From assembly GCA_001914785.1 (NCBI GenBank), contig MNDE01000067.1:1-49098 (forward strand): a stretch of 49,098 nucleotides of DNA, given 5' to 3'. The translations under genes and the position numbers were made by a program. The notes beneath the pieces are model-generated. The model was given only the letters and a program-made list of their open reading frames with translations, had not been told where the DNA came from and did not search any database. Shown here piece after piece: positions 40,866-49,098 of this stretch. The DNA is from Acidobacteria bacterium 13_2_20CM_57_17. GTDB lineage: Bacteria; Acidobacteriota; Terriglobia; Acidiferrales; UBA7541. How positions within the stretch are numbered: position 1 is the stretch's first letter; each line of letters starts with the position of its first letter.

Positions 40866-40880
40866 GAGTTCCTCCGCGAA

Positions 40881-42518
40881 TTAGATACGGGCGAATGACT
40901 CGGCGTAGTCGCCGTTCGGCTTTCCTGCATGCGTGGAGGAACCGTGGCTATCGTGGCCGGCGGTGTCCTGGGAATGAGGCTTGTCGGCCTTGCGCTTCTT
41001 GCCAGCGCGGTGATCAAGAGAACTGACGCGGAAAAAGCTGATCATATCCTGCAGGGCTTCGGCTTGCGACGCGAGCTCCTCGGCGGTACTGGAGAGTTGC
41101 TCTGCGCCGGCAGCGTTGCGCTGCGTGACCAAGCCAACCTGACTGATGGCTCCATTAATCTGATTCACGCCAGCAGCTTGCTCTCTGGATGTTGCGGCCA
41201 CTTCCTGAACCAAATCCGCGGTCTTCTGAATGGCGGGGACCAGTTCGGTCAACAAACCGCCCGAACGCTCCGCGACTTGAACGTTGGCGACGGCCAGTCC
41301 GCCGATTTCCTGTGCCGCAGTGCGGCAGCGCTCCGCGAGATTACGGACTTCGCCTGCGACCACGGCGAATCCACGGCCGTGTTCACCGGCCCGGGCGGCT
41401 TCGATGGCGGCGTTCAAAGCCAACATGTTGGTCTGATAGGCGATTTCTTCGATGACGGCAATTTTCTCCGCGATCGATTTCATTGCGGAGACAGATTCCT
41501 GGACGGCCTGGCCGCTCTGCCCGGCGTCTTGCGCACCCTTGCGGGCCATCTGCTCCATCTTGCGGCTGTTTTCGGCGTTCTGCGTGATGGAAGCGCTCAT
41601 CTCTTCCATGCTGCTGGTCACCTGTTCGACCGCAGCAGCCTGTTCGCTGGTGCCCTGAGAAACGATGCTGGCGGAGGAAGCGACCTGCGTGGCAGCGGTA
41701 CTTACCGAGCCAGCACCCATGCGCACTTCGCCGATCATTTCGTTGAGCTTGCCGGTCATCTTGGCCATAGCTCCGAGGAGGCGCCCGAGCTCATCGCCGC
41801 GATCGGCGTTGATGGTCTTGGTTAGATCGCCTGCGCTGATGTTCTCGACGACTTCGAGCACGTCCTGGATGGGCTTGGTGATGCCGCGAGAAATTACAAG
41901 AGTAACGATAATGCTGATGAAGATGGACACGAATGAGAAAATCACAAGCGTGGTGGTGGTCGTCTTGGCGATTTCCGTGACCGCTGGGACCAGCACTTCG
42001 GCGTGATGGTTCGTTAGCTCAGTGGCCAGATCCTCCAGACGGTGGATGGAATCTTTGTACTCATTGATCTTGGCGTTGCACTCCTGCGGCGTGTGGAGCT
42101 TGCCCTCTTGAATCATGCTGAGTACTTTCGTGTAGCCACCTTCATAGACATCCAGATCTTCACGCATGGAGCGGACAGCCGCCTTGTCATCCGCCGAGAG
42201 TTGAAATTTGTCAAGTTCGACGAAGACCTCGCGAAGCTTTTGCCGCTGCCCATCCCACTTGGCGGCGTACTGGTTTCTGATCTGCGACTCCTCGACGTTC
42301 AGGAACGTATCCTTTTCGAACCGGCGCAACTCGAGCGTCGTGGCTTTGGCGCGTGCCGCAAGCGTCACAACCTTCGCATCGCCCTCCAGGACCTTCAAGG
42401 TTTCGCGCGTGATGGCTTCGAGTCCCCAATAGCCGCTAAGACCCATGGAGATGAGGAGCAACACAATCAAGCCAAAACCGATCGCTAACCGCTTTCCAAT
42501 CGACATATTTTTCAACAT
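40881..42518 (-). CDS. Methyl-accepting chemotaxis protein
   Basis: 545-residue receptor. Two membrane helices ([21 protein letters not shown] and [21 protein letters not shown]) flank a periplasmic four-helix-bundle ligand domain of about 160 residues. A HAMP domain ([16 protein letters not shown]) follows, then the coiled-coil signalling domain with its conserved hairpin tip ([24 protein letters not shown]). There is no C-terminal pentapeptide tether, so CheR/CheB must act without one. The ATG at 42518 is preferred: AAGGAGA lies about six bases upstream; the frame to 42629 is not used. Ligand unknown. Confidence 0.93.
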   Translation of the reverse strand: MLKNMSIGKRLAIGFGLIVLLLISMGLSGYWGLEAITRETLKVLEGDAKVVTLAARAKATTLELRRFEKDTFLNVEESQIRNQYAAKWDGQRQKLREVFVELDKFQLSADDKAAVRSMREDLDVYEGGYTKVLSMIQEGKLHTPQECNAKINEYKDSIHRLEDLATELTNHHAEVLVPAVTEIAKTTTTTLVIFSFVSIFISIIVTLVISRGITKPIQDVLEVVENISAGDLTKTINADRGDELGRLLGAMAKMTGKLNEMIGEVRMGAGSVSTAATQVASSASIVSQGTSEQAAAVEQVTSSMEEMSASITQNAENSRKMEQMARKGAQDAGQSGQAVQESVSAMKSIAEKIAVIEEIAYQTNMLALNAAIEAARAGEHGRGFAVVAGEVRNLAERCRTAAQEIGGLAVANVQVAERSGGLLTELVPAIQKTADLVQEVAATSREQAAGVNQINGAISQVGLVTQRNAAGAEQLSSTAEELASQAEALQDMISFFRVSSLDHRAGKKRKADKPHSQDTAGHDSHGSSTHAGKPNGDYAESFARI

Positions 42519-42583
42519 GAAACTCTCCTTCGAACGATGTTCCGAGTGCGGCCCACGCCGCCTCGCACTTCCAACCAATGGCC

Positions 42584-44242
42584 CTACTGCGAAACCGGTT
42601 CGGCGCTCCGATGGATTGCTTCGGCACAAAGCGCCGGCACGTCGAGAATCAGCGCGACGCGCCCATTGCCGAGAATCGTTGAGCCGGAGACACCGGGAAT
42701 TCCTTGAAATAGCCGCCCCAGCGGCTTAATCACGGCCTGTTGCTCACCTAATAGCTCATCTGCGGCGAGGCCGGCGCGGCCACCGTGATACTCAACAACA
42801 ATGATTTTTTCGCGAGCCGGAGTAGCGCCGCCGCATTCAAAAAGATCGCGGAGCCGCACGAAGGGCAAAGCTTCGCCGCGCAGATTGATGACGCCGCCTT
42901 CGCTGGAACTGTGCTTTTCCGCCGGGAGCTCCAGGCACTCCTGGACGGAGCTGAGGGGGATGACGTAAGTTTCGGTCCCCACTTTCACGGCGAAGCCGTC
43001 AATGATGGCGAGCGTGAGTGGAAGACGGATGGTAAAAGTGGTTCCCTGGCCTCTGCGGCTTTCGACTTGGATGGCGCCACTCAGGGCATTCACGTTTCGG
43101 CGCACGACATCCAAGCCGACGCCGCGGCCGGAGAGTTCAGAAACTTTGTCGGCGGTCGAGAATCCCGGTTGAAAAATCAGGTTGTGAATCTCAGATTCGG
43201 TAAGGCGCGCGCCTTCGGGAATAATCCCTCTTGAACGGGCATGATGCAGAATGCGCTCGTGATCGAGGCCCGCGCCATCATCGGAAATCTGCACGACGAT
43301 GTTGCCGGAATCGTGGAAGGCTTGCAGAACGATTTTGCCGCTGGGGTCTTTTCCCAGGGCGCGGCGAACTTCCGGCATTTCCAGGCCGTGATCCACGGAA
43401 TTCCGGATCATGTGCATGAGCGGGTCATGAATATGTTCGAGGATAGTGGTATCGACCTCGACGTCTTCGCCAACGACAAGCATGCGCGCCAGTTTTCCGT
43501 TCTTTCGGGCAGCGTCGCGCACGCTGCGAGCAAAGCGGTGGAATGTGGGACCGACCGGGACCATGCGAATCTTCATCACCAGCTCTTGCAACTCGAGGAA
43601 TAAAGCTTCCAATCCGTGATGGGATTCAAGAAGTTCGCGCCCGCTAGCTTCCAGGCTGGTTTTTTCTTCAAGCATTCGCCGCTGGCGGCCCTGGGCTATG
43701 GCAAATTCAACAGTCAGGTTCAGCATGCGGTCGAGCTTGCCAACGTCGACGCGAAGATTTTGGACAGTAGCCCTTGATGTAGCCGTGCCTATAGATGATT
43801 CTGCGAAGGAGGAGGCTGAACTCTCTTGCGCTGCTGGCGTTCCGACAGCCTTGAATTCAGAGGCCAGCTCGGCAAGCCGGACGCTCAGTGCCTCGTGCTC
43901 TGGAAGCAGACTTTCTTTCCCGTCGACCGCGCGCTTGGCCATTTGGCGTAGCGCATCCACGGCCTGAAGCAAGATATTGATCACTTCCGGCGAGAGAGCG
44001 AGGATGTGGTTGCGGCAAAGATCCAGCAGATCCTCAACATTGTGGAGGAATCGCGCGAGAGCCTCGAACTCCAGCAACGAAGCGTTGCCCTTGATGGTGT
44101 GCGCCGCGCGAAACAAAGAGGAAATCAGCTCGCGGTCTTCCGGGTGGGTCTCCAACGCCAGGAGCGATTGCTCCATTTGCGCGAGACATTCCTCGGTCTC
44201 TTCGCGGAACGATTGCAACAGCATTTCTCGGTTGATTTCCAT
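42584..44242 (-). CDS. cheA: Chemotaxis histidine kinase CheA
   Basis: Histidine kinase of the chemosensory array, which phosphorylates CheY and CheB. Hpt domain with phospho-acceptor His48 in [14 protein letters not shown], dimerisation helices around residues 165-225, the HATPase domain ([34 protein letters not shown]) and a C-terminal CheW-like domain ([17 protein letters not shown]). At 552 residues it appears to lack a separate P2 response-regulator-binding domain, so receivers must dock elsewhere. AGGGGA is close before the ATG. Confidence 0.95.
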   Translation of the reverse strand: MEINREMLLQSFREETEECLAQMEQSLLALETHPEDRELISSLFRAAHTIKGNASLLEFEALARFLHNVEDLLDLCRNHILALSPEVINILLQAVDALRQMAKRAVDGKESLLPEHEALSVRLAELASEFKAVGTPAAQESSASSFAESSIGTATSRATVQNLRVDVGKLDRMLNLTVEFAIAQGRQRRMLEEKTSLEASGRELLESHHGLEALFLELQELVMKIRMVPVGPTFHRFARSVRDAARKNGKLARMLVVGEDVEVDTTILEHIHDPLMHMIRNSVDHGLEMPEVRRALGKDPSGKIVLQAFHDSGNIVVQISDDGAGLDHERILHHARSRGIIPEGARLTESEIHNLIFQPGFSTADKVSELSGRGVGLDVVRRNVNALSGAIQVESRRGQGTTFTIRLPLTLAIIDGFAVKVGTETYVIPLSSVQECLELPAEKHSSSEGGVINLRGEALPFVRLRDLFECGGATPAREKIIVVEYHGGRAGLAADELLGEQQAVIKPLGRLFQGIPGVSGSTILGNGRVALILDVPALCAEAIHRSAEPVSQ

Positions 44243-44249
44243 TATTCCC

Positions 44250-44792
44250 CTACAAAACCCTGATTACCGCATCGCCTATGTCTGTGCGGAACACGATGCG
44301 TTGCCCCCGGTCCACGCCCACAGCAGTGGAAACCACGGGGATCTGCGCTTTCGCAAGGATTTCCAGAGCGATTTCAACGTTGCGGCTTCCAATGTGCTGC
44401 TCCTTGTGCGAATTCGGTTCGCGCAAGGAATCGAACAAACAGCCTCCGCCAAACACTTTTGCGCGAAGTTGTGCGCGACTTGCGCCTGCTTCGAGAAGCT
44501 TTTGCAGCAATATGGAAATAGCCACGCTGCCGTAGCGCGGGGACGGCACGCCTCGTCCATCCCAACTGGGCAGCATGTAGTGGGTGGCGCCGCCGATGGC
44601 GTTAACGGGATCCCAGATGCATACGCCAACACAAGAACCGAGAATTAGAGCGATCGATTTCGGCTGGGTAGAGACGAAAACCTGACCGGCATGAAGAAAG
44701 TGCGAATTCGATGAAGCTGCATCGTTCGTCTCGGAGGACACCGTGACGGCGACAACGGGCGGTGCATTTTTAGCCGAAGGATGCTGCCTCAT
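44250..44792 (-). CDS. cheD: Chemoreceptor glutamine deamidase CheD
   Basis: Deamidates specific MCP glutamines and in some species interacts with CheC. 180 residues from ATG 44792, which overlaps the stop of the GAF gene by four bases; the longer frame to 45110 is rejected. Catalytic Cys in ILGSCVGVCIWDP and His in GGATHYMLP are spaced by 17 residues, as in CheD of Thermotoga. FGGGCLFDSL and GSRNVEIALEIL are family blocks. No CheC is seen here. Confidence 0.92.
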   Translation of the reverse strand: MRQHPSAKNAPPVVAVTVSSETNDAASSNSHFLHAGQVFVSTQPKSIALILGSCVGVCIWDPVNAIGGATHYMLPSWDGRGVPSPRYGSVAISILLQKLLEAGASRAQLRAKVFGGGCLFDSLREPNSHKEQHIGSRNVEIALEILAKAQIPVVSTAVGVDRGQRIVFRTDIGDAVIRVL

Positions 44793-45424
44793 GGCGAAAC
44801 CTGTCTGCCCTGCAATCGCTGATACTGGATCGCAACTGCCGCGTAGGTTTCGAGAAATTTGAACAATTCGTAGTCCGACCATTCCAGCCCGTTCTTTTGC
44901 GGGAGTAGACCAAAAATGGCGATAACGCCGACGATTTCCCGGCTGCATTTGAGAATTACGCAGGCCGTCAAGTTCTTCTCGAAGGGCAGCAGGGCGGCTT
45001 CTGGTTGACGCTCCTGAAATTGGCTCATCCCCTGCTGCACCGCCCGCCCGAACATACCGGCACCGCACAGGAAAGGCTTGAGGGCGTCTGCTTCGATACC
45101 CAACGACCAAGCCAAGGAAAAGTCCTGCCTGGAGGGATGAAAATCAAAAACCGCAATCTCTTCGGAGCCAATCAGATTGGAGATGATTTCAGCAATGGCG
45201 TCAAAAACGTCGCCTGCTTCGATGCTTTGAATAAGCCGCGCGCTGGCAGCGTTGAGGCGCATGAGGAGGAAATGATTCCGTTCAATCTGTTCGCGCAAGG
45301 AGAGCTGCTGCACGCGCAGGCGGAGCTCTTCCGTTCCGGCGTGCATCGAGGAATCCGTTTCAGCAGCTTGGATTCGGCATCCCTCCTTCATCGGTGGACG
45401 GTTTCCATCTCCTGTGCCTATCAT
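44789..45424 (-). CDS. GAF-domain protein
   Basis: 211 residues: a helical, coiled-coil-like N-terminal part (LRLRVQQLSLREQIERNHFLL) and a GAF domain (VFDAIAEIISNLIG, EEIAVFDFHPSRQDF, CVILKCSREIVGVIAIFGL). Probably senses a small molecule or redox cue and feeds into the chemosensory cluster; the ligand is not evident. AAGGAAAAG precedes its ATG. It overlaps cheD by four bases. Confidence 0.85.
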   Translation of the reverse strand: MIGTGDGNRPPMKEGCRIQAAETDSSMHAGTEELRLRVQQLSLREQIERNHFLLMRLNAASARLIQSIEAGDVFDAIAEIISNLIGSEEIAVFDFHPSRQDFSLAWSLGIEADALKPFLCGAGMFGRAVQQGMSQFQERQPEAALLPFEKNLTACVILKCSREIVGVIAIFGLLPQKNGLEWSDYELFKFLETYAAVAIQYQRLQGRQVSP

Positions 45425-45477
45425 CTTTTCCTTTCGCTACTTCTGAGTGAGTTGCGCATTGGATTGCTCTTTCTGAA

Positions 45478-45852
45478 TTACTCGCCGAGGTACGCTTTCA
45501 ACAGATCGAGAAGCTCGACGTCATTCACGGGTTTTGTAAGATAGTCGCTGCATCCGCTGGCGTATCCCTCTTGCACATACTGTTCTTCGCCGCGAGTGGT
45601 GAGCAGGATGACGGGAATTCTCTCCGTCTCCTTGTCCTTTTTCAGAACGCGGCATGCCTCGAGTCCCGTCATGCGCGGCATAACGATGTCCATGAGAATC
45701 AGGTCCGGCTTTTCCCTCTTTGCTCTTTCGACGGCTTCTTTTCCATCGACTGCGCTGATGAGCACGTAATTTGATTTCTGACTGAAGATCATCCTGTTTA
45801 CCAACCGCGCGGTGCAGGAATCATCCACGAGTAGAATTTTCTTGGTCGACAT
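45478..45852 (-). CDS. CheY-like response regulator
   Basis: Single-domain receiver of 124 residues. Phospho-acceptor Asp55 in LILMDIVMPRM, acidic pair in LLVDDS, Thr in VILLTTRGEEQ and Lys in YLTKPVND. Likely takes phosphate from CheA and acts on a motor or on another output. GGGAG precedes the ATG at 45852. Located 53 bases upstream of the GAF gene. Confidence 0.93.
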   Translation of the reverse strand: MSTKKILLVDDSCTARLVNRMIFSQKSNYVLISAVDGKEAVERAKREKPDLILMDIVMPRMTGLEACRVLKKDKETERIPVILLTTRGEEQYVQEGYASGCSDYLTKPVNDVELLDLLKAYLGE

Positions 45853-45915
45853 CACACTTTCTCCCTTTTGCGTTACCGAATTAAGAAGGCGGTCCTTCCA
45901 TCCATGTTCGGATTG

Positions 45916-46296
45916 TCAGGAAAAGACCCTACGGACCTCTTCCATGAGCCCTTCCGGCATCTGGCTTTTTTGCACGAAGCCGTCCGCACCACACTGCAGG
46001 CACACCGTTCGGAGCGAAGCACCATTCAATTCCGTGAAAATCAAGATGCGCAATCCCGGAAACGACTTGCGCAACTGCGTTGCGGCCTCAAGCCCGGTCA
46101 TTTGAGGCATGCTAAGGTCCGTAAGCACCAGGTCCGGCCGAAGGCGTTCGGCTTGGTGGAGAACCGCCAGGCCGTCGCTGGCAGTCCCGACAATTTCAAA
46201 CAGCCCTTCGAATTCGAGGTAGGCGCAAACCGCATTCAGAGCCGTTCGCGAATCATCCGCGACTACCACACGAATCTTGCGGTCGCTGTCCTTCAT
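45916..46296 (-). CDS. Single-domain response regulator
   Basis: Receiver domain of 126 residues from the ATG at 46296, supported by AGGAG seven bases upstream. Phospho-acceptor Asp60 in DLVLTDLSMPQM, acidic pair in VVADDS, Thr in LIFTELNG, and Lys in FVQKSQMPEGLM. It resembles NarL-type receivers without a DNA-binding domain. The first gene of the chemosensory cluster; it may compete for phosphate or have a separate output. Confidence 0.9.
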   Translation of the reverse strand: MKDSDRKIRVVVADDSRTALNAVCAYLEFEGLFEIVGTASDGLAVLHQAERLRPDLVLTDLSMPQMTGLEAATQLRKSFPGLRILIFTELNGASLRTVCLQCGADGFVQKSQMPEGLMEEVRRVFS

Positions 46297-46520
46297 CGCA
46301 CACTCCTGCGGGGCTGGCGTGCTCAATCTGTGTGACAGTGTGCATTTTCGGGAACCCGAAAGAAATTCGGCAGAATCCCTAGGGAATTGCATGTAGAGAC
46401 GGGCAGGTGCAATCAGCTTTGATTAATGCGGTTGCGAACTGTGTGCCGACAAGAAGGTGAGCGGAAGGTTACTCGCAAGAGAGTGATATGCCGGAATCGA
46501 ATGCACGCGACGAAATAAGA

Positions 46521-46555
46521 AGAAGGCGGAATCGTCAATCTGGCTTCCGCCTTCT
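46521..46555 (-). terminator. Rho-independent terminator of the protease gene
   Basis: AGAAGGCGGAA (46521-46531) and TTCCGCCTTCT (46545-46555) make a perfect 11-bp stem with a 13-base loop, about 34 bases past the protease stop on the minus strand. A T-rich stretch (TTCTTATTTCG) follows on that strand. Confidence 0.75.
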
Positions 46556-46588
46556 GTGCTTTCAACAAATTAATTCTCAACGCGTATG

Positions 46589-47998
46589 CTATTGCAGCGC
46601 GGCCAATGCGTTGATCCTGCCGTGGCCGGACTGCGGGTCGGCGCCGGGCTTAAGGATGTCATCGGCGGACTGCTCGATGAGCGTCCTCAACTGAGACGGA
46701 TTCATGTGCCCGAACTTGCCCACGATTAAAGCGGCAAGCCCGGATACGTGCGGCGCTGCCATGGAAGTGCCGGCCGCAAAGAAATAACGATTACTCGTTC
46801 CCAGCTTCCCTCCGGGGCTGAGCACGAAGTCAAACACAAAACAGGGAGTGTTGGCTATGGGGCCGACGTGGCATAGAGGAGTGGTGGGAGTGAAGACCGC
46901 ATCGCCGCCCGGCGCTGCAACGTTGATTACCGACTGTCCGAAGTTGCTGTAAGACGCCAGCCGATCGAAGACGGCTGGGGAACCGAACCCGAACGCCCCA
47001 AACCCGATCGGTCCCGTGGCAGAAACCGCCATACCGTTGCCCGACTGCGCCGGGATCGAAAAAAAACGGCTGTTCAAGTCAACCCCATCGTTGCCAGCAG
47101 CACTAACCACGAGGGCGCCACGGGCTTCCGCGTGATTCACCGCGCGATTCAAAGCCGCGAGAAGGGGCCCGTCGCCGCCGCCGCCTGCGTTTCTACGATC
47201 AAAGGTCGCGCCCAAGCTCATATTGATGACGTCCGAATGGACGGAGGGACCGGAAGCATACTCGATTCCTGCGATCAAGGATGCGAAGGAACCGGTGCCG
47301 GAATCTTTCAGAACTTTGACCGCCACAAGTTCGGCGTTCGGAGCGACGCCCTGCGTACCGATGCCGTTTATGGGAGCGGCCACAATCCCGGAGACGTGAG
47401 TGGCATGGCTGAATTTCCCATTTGACGGAAAAACGAAGCTGGGCTCCGTGGCAACGAACGAGGTGCTCAACGCGAGATTCAGGTTCGCGGCTATATCGAT
47501 ATGGCTGGCGACAATGCCGGTGTCCAGCACTGCGACCCGTGCGCGCGCTAACCCGTTTCCACGATCGCCGTTGGCTGCGGTCTGGTCCGCGTGGATTTGA
47601 TGAAGGTTCCACTGCACTTCGCTAAAGGTTTCGGCGTTGGCCGGCGGGAGGGCAGATGCGCCCGGGGCAAGCACTACGGAATCTTCGATAGCCTCGTCCG
47701 CCTGGACGACCGTTTCATTGGGTGAAATCCATTGTAACTCGTGGTCTTCCGCGACTTGCCCTACGCCGGGCAGTGCGGCCACCTGGGCGGCGAAGTTGGG
47801 ATCGCTGGACTGCGCGATGACGATCCCAATTTCGTCGTATTGCGTTACGACGCTCGAACCAAGACTAGCGGCAAACGCTGTACTGCCCGCTCCTTGTCCG
47901 TGAGCGAGAATCACGTAAGTTTTTGTGGGACTCTGCGCCGTGCTTGCGCAGGCTGCGAAAAGACAGAGCGCAGTGATAGCTAGGAATTTTCTAGACAT
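46589..47998 (-). CDS. Secreted subtilisin-like serine protease (S8)
   Basis: 469 residues: a signal peptide ([16 protein letters not shown]), an I9-type inhibitory prodomain (about residues 26-95) and the S8 catalytic domain. The triad is visible: Asp in VAVLDTGIV, His in [10 protein letters not shown], Ser in [13 protein letters not shown], with the oxyanion Asn in [10 protein letters not shown]. No extra C-terminal domain is present. AAGGAG lies seven bases before the ATG, so the start is firm. Probably used for extracellular or periplasmic peptide breakdown. Confidence 0.93.
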   Translation of the reverse strand: MSRKFLAITALCLFAACASTAQSPTKTYVILAHGQGAGSTAFAASLGSSVVTQYDEIGIVIAQSSDPNFAAQVAALPGVGQVAEDHELQWISPNETVVQADEAIEDSVVLAPGASALPPANAETFSEVQWNLHQIHADQTAANGDRGNGLARARVAVLDTGIVASHIDIAANLNLALSTSFVATEPSFVFPSNGKFSHATHVSGIVAAPINGIGTQGVAPNAELVAVKVLKDSGTGSFASLIAGIEYASGPSVHSDVINMSLGATFDRRNAGGGGDGPLLAALNRAVNHAEARGALVVSAAGNDGVDLNSRFFSIPAQSGNGMAVSATGPIGFGAFGFGSPAVFDRLASYSNFGQSVINVAAPGGDAVFTPTTPLCHVGPIANTPCFVFDFVLSPGGKLGTSNRYFFAAGTSMAAPHVSGLAALIVGKFGHMNPSQLRTLIEQSADDILKPGADPQSGHGRINALAALQ

Positions 47999-48292
47999 TA
48001 GTATTCTCCTTTTGGTAGGTCATCCTTATTCGTTATTTGTTCTGCAGGCGGGGACTGCGACCGCCCCGTGAATGCACTGTCGCGCATCCGAGCCGGAACG
48101 GGTTGGTGCCAATCAAAACCATAAGAAAAAAACAGGACGGAGAGAGGAAACCCTGAAGCGCCCATCCACCCAGCCCCATGGCGAGCCACTCTAGACTAAG
48201 TTAGCCAACATTTTCAACTGCAATTAAACTTACTTGCAGAGCCTATGGGCCATTGCGGTGGGGCCGAAGCGCAAAATCAAGGAGACTCATTA
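47999..48292. other. Intergenic region upstream of protease
   Basis: No convincing gene. A minus-strand frame at 47998-48189 overlaps the protease start and its ribosome binding site and has no support as a protein. A promoter for the protease must lie here, but no -35/-10 pair stands out. Confidence 0.4.
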
Positions 48293-48315
48293 TGGAGCGG
48301 GCGATGGGAATCGAA
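48293..48315 (-). other. Attachment-site remnant: 3' end of a tRNA-Gly(UCC)-like gene
   Basis: On the minus strand these 23 bases read as the end of a tRNA: T-loop TTCGATT, CCCAT, the acceptor 3' strand CGCCCGC, then T and CCA. The end matches tRNA-Gly(UCC) 3' ends. The sequence upstream on that strand breaks off, with no T-arm 5' partner, D-arm or anticodon. The integrase gene ends 51 bases away, so it is best read as an attR/attL-type copy of the tRNA 3' end. Confidence 0.6.
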
Positions 48316-48366
48316 ATCATCGCCGCGTGGTTTTTCAAGGACTTACGTTGCAGGGCTCGTACTGAT

Positions 48367-49098
48367 TTAGAAGGACTTGGTAGCCTCTGGAACCCTTACT
48401 GCCGCCTCGATGTCGCCTTGCTTCCCTAGAATGTTTCTCACAACTTTGCGATTTGCTTCGCGTACTGCTCTGGGTACCGCCTGCGTGTAGATATTCATCG
48501 TTGTTCGGATGTCCGCGCGGCGCAAGAGCGCCTGCTCAACCTTAATGTCCACTTCGTGCTCCCGCAACAACGAGGAGTACGTGTGCCGAAACGTATGCCA
48601 TCCCATACCCGCCGCAATTCCAGCGGGCACTAAATGATTCTCACGAATCTTGCTCGGCCAGTACAGATTTCCCGTGGCTGGATTCACAAACATCCATGGC
48701 GAATCATACGCCTTTGTTCTTTCTCGATGTTGCTTCAGAATGACGGCCAAATCCGAGTCCATCGGCAGCGGCTTTGCGGAACCTTCTGCCTTGGTGTCCG
48801 CGACTTCACCGATTACCCATGATCTCGCGATAGAAATCGTTGATCGATCCCAATCCACATCACTCCATTTTAGTCCAGCAATCTCACTCACTCGCGGGCC
48901 TAAAAACAGAGCAACGAGCGCCATCGTTCTGCAAGGTTCCTTCAACTTCTCTAGGAGCCGGTTGAACTCTTCGATGGTCAGAATCTTGGGAAGTCCGGTT
49001 CGCTTGGAACAACCTTTCACGCGAACCAGGCTCATCGGATTCCGGTCATGCGGGATCAATTCCCAGCGCATGGCCCAATCGAAAAGCATGTGCATCAC
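48367..49098 (-). CDS. Tyrosine-family integrase, partial
   Basis: 243 residues are seen; the N-terminus lies beyond the window. Catalytic domain: Arg in FLGPRVSEIAGLKW, Lys near the TKAEGSAKPLP hairpin, His-x-x-Arg in WHTFRHTYSSLL, and Tyr in TTMNIYTQAV. The second histidine, expected in LLRHADIRTT-type blocks, is Arg here (LLRRADIRTT; codon CGC). The gene is next to a tRNA-derived attachment site. It probably belongs to a genomic island extending right; activity is doubtful. Confidence 0.85.
   Translation of the reverse strand: MMHMLFDWAMRWELIPHDRNPMSLVRVKGCSKRTGLPKILTIEEFNRLLEKLKEPCRTMALVALFLGPRVSEIAGLKWSDVDWDRSTISIARSWVIGEVADTKAEGSAKPLPMDSDLAVILKQHRERTKAYDSPWMFVNPATGNLYWPSKIRENHLVPAGIAAGMGWHTFRHTYSSLLREHEVDIKVEQALLRRADIRTTMNIYTQAVPRAVREANRKVVRNILGKQGDIEAAVRVPEATKSF

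Noticed and set aside
44793..45110. Long N-terminal extension of cheD
   Set aside because: It overlaps the GAF gene in another frame; the ATG at 44792 matches the overlap typical of this cluster.
47998..48189. Minus-strand frame upstream of the protease gene
   Set aside because: It overlaps the protease's ribosome binding site and start, has no recognisable protein, and no ribosome binding site of its own.

Overview
The window looks like a chromosomal segment of an acidobacterium (Terriglobia/Acidobacteriia-like), moderately GC-rich. The evidence is two tandem VWA proteins of the type typical of Acidobacteria, a complete Kdo (LPS core) pathway that marks a Gram-negative envelope, and many 16-25 bp perfect palindromes scattered between and inside genes. 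No rRNA, complete tRNA or CRISPR array was seen.

Layout. 1-594: non-coding, with a promoter-like site and short repeats. 595-2987: cysteine desulfurase and MnmA, a sulfur relay for tRNA 2-thiouridine. 3095-5882 (minus): two small envelope proteins and uvrC. 5959-14830: a TPR lipo/secreted protein, a Tat-type esterase-like hydrolase, then a tightly overlapping minus-strand operon uvrA-TPR-two secreted proteins-SprT-like metalloprotease, and a LiaF/toast-rack membrane protein. 15062-19447: deoB, a 47-residue membrane protein, a duplicated DoxX-like protein and two VWA proteins. 19662-27139: kdsB, two secreted proteins on the minus strand, then pyrG-kdsA-kdsD-kdsC; pyrG makes the CTP that KdsB uses, and has a near-consensus promoter and a leader hairpin. 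27272-31503: a double PilZ protein, a beta-propeller-like secreted protein, an esterase and a 535-base non-coding stretch.

The most interesting locus is 32108-32860. It reads as one 250-residue membrane-anchored thioredoxin-fold protein of the iodothyronine deiodinase family, interrupted only by an in-frame TGA exactly where animal deiodinases carry selenocysteine, with a hairpin just downstream at SECIS distance. Conventional gene calling splits or truncates it. It lies between inorganic pyrophosphatase and an RsuA/RluB-type pseudouridine synthase.

33664-37886: two tandem paralogous large secreted proteins, one with an inserted carboxypeptidase-regulatory-like domain. 38173-46296: a nine-gene chemosensory cluster on the minus strand (receiver, CheY, GAF, CheD, CheA, MCP, CheW, CheR, CheB). 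46589-47998: secreted subtilisin-like protease with a terminator. 48293-48315: a tRNA-Gly(UCC)-like 3' end, followed by a tyrosine integrase that runs off the window. This is the edge of an integrated element lying to the right; the integrase appears to have lost one catalytic histidine.
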